The notes under the pieces: model-generated
Told to the model about the DNA's origin: nothing
The model's database searches: none
What the model saw: the letters and a program-made list of their open reading frames with translations, nothing else
Shown: one piece after another, positions 57,121 through 64,000 of the stretch
Position numbering within the stretch: position 1 is the stretch's first letter
Layout of the letters: each line of letters opens with the position of its first letter
Position numbers and translations under genes: made by a program
Source: Hoplostethus atlanticus
Lineage: Eukaryota; Chordata; Actinopteri; Trachichthyiformes; Trachichthyidae
NCBI GenBank assembly: GCA_034670405.1
Contig: JAXDDX010000011.1
Coordinates: forward strand, 4,699,501 to 4,763,500
Reading direction: 5' to 3'
Length of the DNA stretch: 64,000 nt

Positions 57121-60100
57121 GAAGGCACAGTGAGAACCACATCTACACGGAACACGGCTCTCTTCTTTGGAAACACATTTTACAGTTCCTCGTACAGAGC
57201 CAGGAAAAGGACAGAAAAATGCCCAAAGCAGTAAGTACTGGTTTATTGTATTTTTAACTCACTCCTTGTTTATTAATGCATATAACGCTGCTTTACTAGG
57301 CTAGAGCCACAAGCTTAAGCTGGAACCTGGGATGTAGTGGAGGGTGAAGCCAACTAAATTCAGTTTAGTCACCTTAATAGAGTTTAATCCTACTTTTTAG
57401 CCTGACATGAATCTTTATGATATGAAAGTAAGAAAGTAAGAGTATACAGGTGTATGTGATGTAATTACTGTGTGAGGATACTGTTTTTCAATGGAAAAAA
57501 AAACATGAAATAATAATACTATGACTGCAGGTCATAGTTTACACAGCTTTTCATTCACCGCTACATCACCCTCCAAAACGGGCTTAAACCTGTTTCAAAT
57601 CTGAGGGCAGTTTTCTTTTTAACAGAATAGCTTTAGAATAAGGAGATGTACCTAAAATGTAGTCGATGCCCAGGCTACATTGTTGCCCAGGTTTTGGATT
57701 TGAAAAGTTTCTTTACTAAAAAATCACTTTATGATGCTGAAAGCAGAGAGCCTATGTTGTTTCAGTGATGTTATCTGTGTAGGATTTGATCGTTTGAGTT
57801 TCCTAAACTCCCCAAGTTCAGTGGTTACTGTGGAACCTCTCATTTGACATGCCCAGTTAATTACATGCATTCAAAGTGTAACTTCTTCTCCACTCTTCTT
57901 GACTGAAGTGGGACAAATGTTACAAAACCAAGAGCGTTCAACTGAAGAGGAGCACTTTTCCAGATTGAATCTCAAACAGAATTGACTTGCCACTTGCGCC
58001 ATTTTTGTATCTGATAATGTCATAGATTTTAGTGTTCATCAATAGTAGAGGAAAATCATCCGTCTTAAAGGGTAATACCACCCAAATCACATGCTCTCCT
58101 CATGGCCTAGGGCTGTCCAACCATTAGCGATCATGAACCACTTTGTTTCAATGCTAGGGACAAGACGACTGAGTAATCTGTGATGTTATAACAATATACA
58201 GTTTCACACTGCTTCACTGATGGCGATGTGACTTTGTACAATGTTTGTCCCGTTTTACCTCCATATGAGCTTTACATTTTAGCAGTGTGATCAGTTTCAG
58301 ACCATAAAATGTACCTTTGACCCTAGAAAGTCACCCTGGCCAAAGTCGCCGGATCCATCATTTCCAATTCACTCTATTGTGCTGTACCTTAGCGGTGCAG
58401 CATCATAAATGAGGGGATAGGAAATCTCTTTTCTCTTGTTTCTTGCCATGGGAGACAGTGATGAATGAAGACAAACCTGATGAAAACTAGACGCCCTGAA
58501 CTTAAAATTTCAATAACTAGGCTAAAGTGATTTTGCCTGTAGAGAGAGAGAGAGCAAAGATGCACGTTCTCCACCTTTTCCTTTGCCCCACCCCAGCTGT
58601 TACAGGCCTACTCAGACACGGTGCATGTCCCTCTGTCGGTTCACTGTTTGGAAACTATTAGAAGGCATATTATAGCTAATGTAGATGTTACAGTGGAAAA
58701 ATATGACGGTAATCTGCCTGAAATGGAAGCGAGTAAAAAAGAAAAGAAGGCACTCTTCAGGCAAAATGTAAAAAAAAAAAGTCAAATATTTTATTTTATT
58801 TTTGCCTGCCAAACCAAAGAGCACCTTCAACAAATTCCTTCACACACCATATCCTAATAGAAGCACTCTCTTCCTCCCTCTTCTTAAAACAAGTAGAACA
58901 TAAAGCCCAGAGATGTCATTGAGCTAATCTAAAGCTACAAATGGATTAAATTAGAAAGTGGCTCCAACTCAGACACATTTTACTCAAAAGACTGAAACAA
59001 GGCGGGTGTGCCGTTGAACAGTGCAGTGTATTGTGCCGCCCATCAGTACAGCCTATGTCAGAGTCATAAAGTGTGTTGTTGGTTTGTTTAGAAATGCCCT
59101 CAGGGTTGTCATGAGCGTCACCGTGGAAATGACATCATTACTCCAGCACCCGCTGGTAACCACGAAACTGCCTTTTTTGGGTGATAATGGCACACTGTTT
59201 TCTTTTCCATGATATCCAAGAGACACAAGCACTGATTTTTTTCTTCCTTTCCCCTGGCTTGTTCAATATGTGGCCTCATGACTGGCCTAGCTCAAAGGCA
59301 GCCCTAGCATGAAAAATATCAATAGGACACTAAGTCTGTTTTAATGAACTTGTTCCTTAGATATATTTCTTTGCACCAAACAGCTTTGTACTCTCAAATT
59401 AATCCCTAAAATGCAGAGTTGTATTCTTAGCACCGGTGAGGTCTGTAAATAGGGGTTTGTGTTTTGGCAGCTCTCCTCACCTGATAGGCTTTCCAGTACA
59501 GTGTGAAATCTGATTACTAGTGGCGAGGGAGTCACTTACTTCACAGGGTCTTGCAATTATCTAAATTCAAAGCCTCAAAGGGTCGAAGGTACATTCAACT
59601 TAAATACAGTTTCACTGGTCTAAAATGTGTTTTACTAATAGGAACTAATAGGAAATCTACCTGCAGACCAACAGTATAATCTGATAGTTATGTTTTTTTT
59701 CCCCAAATGTTTATTTTTTTTACAATTGGTCATAAATGTTAGACCAAAGAAGAACAAGAAGAAAAAAGACCAAAGAAGAAGAAAAGCGCTCTTTGGTGTT
59801 ACATTTGATTCTAATTGGCGCTATAAAGCTTTTACAAAGTCGCAGCTCAGACACTGTAACAACTTAAGTCCTCTCACTTGTTTCTGCCATGACTTCAAAC
59901 TCGCCAATATTGTGCGTTTGAAAGAGAGGGACGTATTTCGATACAGAGGAGCGAGACATCCAATGGGAGAAAGTCAGATCAGATTTGAGGAGTTGTTACG
60001 GCTCCTGTTTTGGTCCCTCTGTGACTCATGTTTCACTCATCTGAATGACACATTGTCACGAAGTAAACGATAGGACTCCTTGGCTCCCAGAATCCTGTTT

Positions 60101-62576
60101 CCTTGCGGTCACAATCCACGATACAAACCACACAAGGCGTGGCCATGACCAACATTTATGGGTGTTTCCTCTTTATGTCCAGTTCTATTGTTAGTGTTTG
60201 TTCCTTTAAATAAATCATAACTCAATGATGCTCGGAACGCCTATGGGTCATGACCCCCCCCCCCCCGCCAAAAAATAGCTACAATTCCTTTCATCACCTG
60301 CTTGTTGTTGCCAGAGCTTGTGGCTGGGTCTGTTTAGGTTAATCCACTTACAAGATGTGTCACTTTTTTTAAGCCTTAATGAAAGAAGGACCGGGCCTGT
60401 TCCCTACTTCCCCACAGCGCTGCTGCTCTGGGCGCATCAGGTAGCACCGTGGTTTATGGCTATATTGCTCTGTAAGCATTTCAGCACCATCCCCATGGCT
60501 ACATGGAATCGATGCTCCTGTTGCTAGTTTTATTGAATCAGTTATTTCTGGAATCATGTTCGAAGCTGGACTTATATGGGTGATATGAATGCCCTTACTT
60601 TCCTCTGACTGAAGTTGCTCATTGTGGAACTCTGGGTCCCTGCCTGGTGTATTTTTAGCAAATGTGTCATGTTTTCTTTGCCGCTGTGAATGGCCTTAGT
60701 TTATTGTGAGTTACCGTTGGAGGACTCACTTTGAGATCAGATATCACTCCCTCAGTGGTTGGCCTGTGAGTGTCCACCCACTCAAATGTTCCATTCTCCG
60801 TCGGTTAGGGTCTATTTTTCTAGGTGCTCCATCTGTAATTGGTGTAAATATAGACGGCAATGTTGAGAGAAACATCCTACATCGTCTAAGCTGCTACTAC
60901 CGACTAACAGAATCACTTTATAACTACCAAGGTCTCAATATCTTGTTTTGTAGTCTCTGGAAGTCTGGGCTCCACTAGAACGCATACTGATGCTAGTGAG
61001 GGACCACTGGGGAACCGCAGCTGAAAGGGGATCTTTGTTTTGCTGTGTAAATGGAGTTTTTTCCCCCCTCTCCTTTCCCTGCTTTTTTCCTTTGGATGTT
61101 GTTTTCCACAAGTAAAGCCTCTCACCTTCAGCTCGGCTACTGTCGGTGTCAGGCCTGGCTCTCCTCTTATCGCCAGCAGACACACTTATGGCAGCAAAAA
61201 AACCCAACTCAAATCCATTGTCTTGCCTATTGCTTTCTAACAATATCATCACACAGCACAGAACCGAGGTGCTTTCTATCCACCATATTGGCCTTAAATC
61301 TGTCCGTTAGTCACTTTAGCCTTTGTAGATTCAGAGGAAGCAACGGTGCTGTGAATCACCAGACCAGTCAATGCTGTAGCCCAGACGTCCATTTTCCAGT
61401 GGGCGTCATTGAGTTTGTTCACCGCTGAGGCTCAGTGCTGTTCACAATGGCCAGGAGATGAAAGATGCCACTGGAGGCTGTGTTAGCTGACTTTCTCTGT
61501 CTGTCTTCAAACCCCATTGTATGGTTTTCGTTGGGCATTAATAACCCCAGAGGCATTACTTTGATAATGGAGGTGCATTATATCAAAGCAGACATTATAA
61601 ATTAAATATTGTTTCTTTCGATTGTGCCACACAATTGACGTCAGGTCTCATTATTTTGTACGGTGAACGTGTTATCAATTAATTGGAATGGTTTTGAAAT
61701 CATACATTAGTCACTTGGGTGGATCCCTGTGAGTGGACATTCAATTCTTTACTCATGAAGCAGGGTTCAGCTAGATGGACCACCTTTTTTCGATGCACAG
61801 GTCAGTCTGATCAATCATTAACCTCAGAACTGAAAGGCATGCCTCTTTTCTGCGAATGGGAGTGAATGGACTTTTGCTATACGTGCCAGCTGCCCTGCCG
61901 CTGTCATCCTGACTAGGCTGTTAGTAGTGGAGGAAACCAGCCACAGTGGCAGGTGGATTAAGACATCAGACATCTCACTACTTGCTAAAGTGGCTGGTGG
62001 AGAAGCTCAGGTTTTTTCCCCCCACCCTGGCTGTTGGTGTCCAGGGGTTCTGGTTGAATCTCCCTCCTATGTTCATCAGCGACAGGGGCCCCGTTCACAA
62101 CAACCTCCACCGCCTGTTATTAGCTTGTGCTGCTATGTGGCATTTGCAGTAGATTTGCCACTTGCCATTTTGCATCCAGGGGAATAGACTATTTCATAAT
62201 GTGCACAATAATCTGTCTTGAATTCCCAAAGTTACCCAACTCAAAATATTTTAACAAAAAAACACCCAAGGAGTTGCAGCTGAATTCCCTTCAGTCAGCC
62301 CTCCTGTCTATGAGAGAGCCGAGATAAACACAGGGTCCCATGTGTTTACTCTGCAAATACCCCCCCTCTCTCTGAATCCAAGCTCCGCTGTCTCTGGCAT
62401 GCTTGGTTCTTTGTGTGTAATACCCTTGGCCTCTGAACCTCTCAGTTGCACCTGTCAGATTTTGAACTGTCCTTTCTCACGTGTTTCTACAGGTCAATGT
62501 TCGCGTCACCACCATGGACGCTGAGCTGGAGTTTGCCGTCCAGCCCAGCACCACCGGCAAGCAGCTCTTTGACCAG
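57121..62576 (+). CDS. ezr: Ezrin, 5' end (two exons; continues beyond the window)
   Basis: Exon 57121-57230 follows a pyrimidine-rich acceptor (TCTCTTCAG). It carries 5' UTR, the start ATG at 57219 and four codons (MPKA) before GTAAGT. The next coding exon, 62493-62576 (84 bp), encodes [18 protein letters not shown] and [10 protein letters not shown], the start of the ERM FERM domain. The 28-residue exon ends at GTATGT in phase 0, like the mammalian gene. Ezrin links the plasma membrane to actin in microvilli and the immune synapse. The rest of FERM, the helical linker and the actin-binding tail lie outside the window. Moesin and radixin share the MPK(P)[14 protein letters not shown] start, but neighbour rsph3 favours ezrin. 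Confidence 0.88.
57231..62492 (+). other. ezr first coding intron
   Basis: 5.3 kb with no recognised exon. It contains a C-run near 60257 and several unique-looking AT-rich stretches, notably 61500-61690. Frames at 59690-60073 and 61040-61428 have no domain and are treated as chance. Confidence 0.6.
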
Positions 62577-64000
62577 GTATGTATAGTTACGGTGACGGGC
62601 CGGATATCCAAAAACAATGTATGTCAGTGCTGCATTGACTTCTGGTATTGAGATCGATCTATCTATATTGTATCAATATTGGTATCAAAAAGTATGGAAA
62701 GGTATTAGAAACCCTCTAAATAATGTTCTGCTAGACTAAAGGCATTTTTATTGAGATAATCAATAAAAATCAATCAATCAGTGGTCCAGTACTTTTAAAA
62801 AAATAAAAAGTACTGGAATATGCTCTCATTTCACAAAATAAGCATGGTTTCAGAAATGATACAGAATGAACCCTAACCCAACCTTATTTATAGTAGATTT
62901 ATACTTCTCCTGTCATCCCTACAAGCAGCTTACAAACTGCCTTATCATCGTGTTAATTGGGTAGTGACGCCGCTCAGAAAGGTTTATGTTTAGAGAAAGG
63001 GTCTCTACTCTTTATCATCCCTCCAAAGCTCTTTCCACCCATTACATGCAGGTCTGATAGGTTATCTCCTGGAGACTAGGCTGGAGAAGACGTGCTCTTA
63101 TCAATCTCTTGTGATATATAATAATTGATGCTAATAAAAGGAATGTTGAGGCATTTATTGAACTCATGATCAATGGAAATCAATGTTCTTGGATAGCACC
63201 ACGAAGTTACACAGTTACACAGTGAAGGGTGTGGCCAAAATAAAGGGAAGTCAAGATTTCCCCCAGTGAGGACGCGTGTTTATTACAAGTGATCAACTGG
63301 TTCATTCATTTTTATAATGGCTGTGAAAAATACTACATCGGACACCATCTGAGACCATTAACACCACATCTGGCTATTTATAAGACCTTGGCATATGGCT
63401 AACCTAATTTCCATACTCTCAAAACCACTATGCGATGTTGACAGTGAAATTGTCTTTCTGCAAGGTACTGCCATCATCTGCAAAGAAATGTTAAAGGTGG
63501 GATAAAGGTGATCACTCAGAATGGTTAGTTTGGTTGTAGTCCTTCACTTTACTTACTCCGTCCTAGGAGATGTACGAACTAGCACTAGACTTGAGACTTG
63601 ATATGGTATTGCTTTAGAAGACACTACATTACGATGTCTCTTGAATGTTGACGTTAGTTATAATGTTTGTCCGGATGTGGTTACGTCATAACTAGAAGTT
63701 GTGGTGTTGTGCGTTGACCCTTGCACTCCCTTTATTTCTGCGGTTTTTACTCATTGTAAGTTGGTCTTGTTAATGCCTGAAGTCTAAACGTAGATGACGT
63801 GTGTCATTAGTGTGAGCCTCTATGCCAGCACGGGGAGAGGAAAGGCATTGTTTTAGCCACTTCCTGTATAACTCGTTTTTCAATAGCTAGTGTAGTCTAC
63901 TGTACGTATTGCTGGCTGCATGTCAGGGGATTCACCCTGCAGCACTCTGGTTTTCTTCTTAAGCAGCACTGTTGAGAACAGGGACGTACGGGGCCACTTG
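62577..64000 (+). other. Start of the next ezr intron
   Basis: I see no exon, RNA gene or clear repeat end before the window edge. The next FERM exon was looked for and not found. Confidence 0.55.

Overview
The window looks like teleost fish chromosomal DNA. Genes are split into small exons with GT-AG introns and spread thinly over AT-rich sequence. The repeats are typical of fish: Tc1/mariner, hAT, PIF/Harbinger, ISL2EU-type transposons, L2-like LINEs and tRNA-derived SINEs that share a LINE tail. I cannot name the species.

Four host genes are supported, all on the + strand. (1) A four-exon opsin of the neuropsin (Opn5/6/7/8/9) group, 12132-16669, with retinal lysine, NPxxY and an unusual GC-AG first intron. 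(2) A RhoGAP gene with an N-terminal PH-like domain, about 26.9/30.9-45.4 kb, best called tagap; its RhoGAP exon carries a one-base frameshift. (3) rsph3 (radial spoke head 3), 49945-53099, complete in eight exons with an RFX X-box-like site upstream. (4) The 5' end of ezr (ezrin), with the start exon at 57219 and the next coding exon at 62493-62576; it runs off the right edge. The order and orientation tagap > rsph3 > ezr match human 6q25.3 as I know it, which supports the tagap name. The three have unrelated jobs (Rho GTPase regulation, ciliary radial spoke, membrane-actin linker), so this is conserved linkage rather than an operon.

The left part (1-12 kb) is mobile DNA: a decayed endogenous retroelement pol remnant; a 4.8-kb hAT-like element with an 8-bp target duplication that holds spliced exon fragments of other genes (a calponin-homology exon, two exons of a HIPK-like kinase, perhaps a third source), itself broken by a LINE 3' end; a separate HIPK-like kinase fragment; and several MITE-like elements. 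Between the opsin and tagap (16.7-26.9 kb) lie a LINE fragment, an ISL2EU-like transposon with truncated YqaJ nuclease and THAP/DDE transposase genes facing each other, a second element sharing the same YqaJ segment, a palindromic MITE, and a nearly perfect 788-bp GC-rich palindrome. tagap introns contain two Harbinger-type elements carrying the same SINE, a decayed Tc1 transposase and other repeats.

All calls are from reading the sequence. No alignment or database search was run. Intron/exon boundaries come from splice signals and reading-phase agreement.
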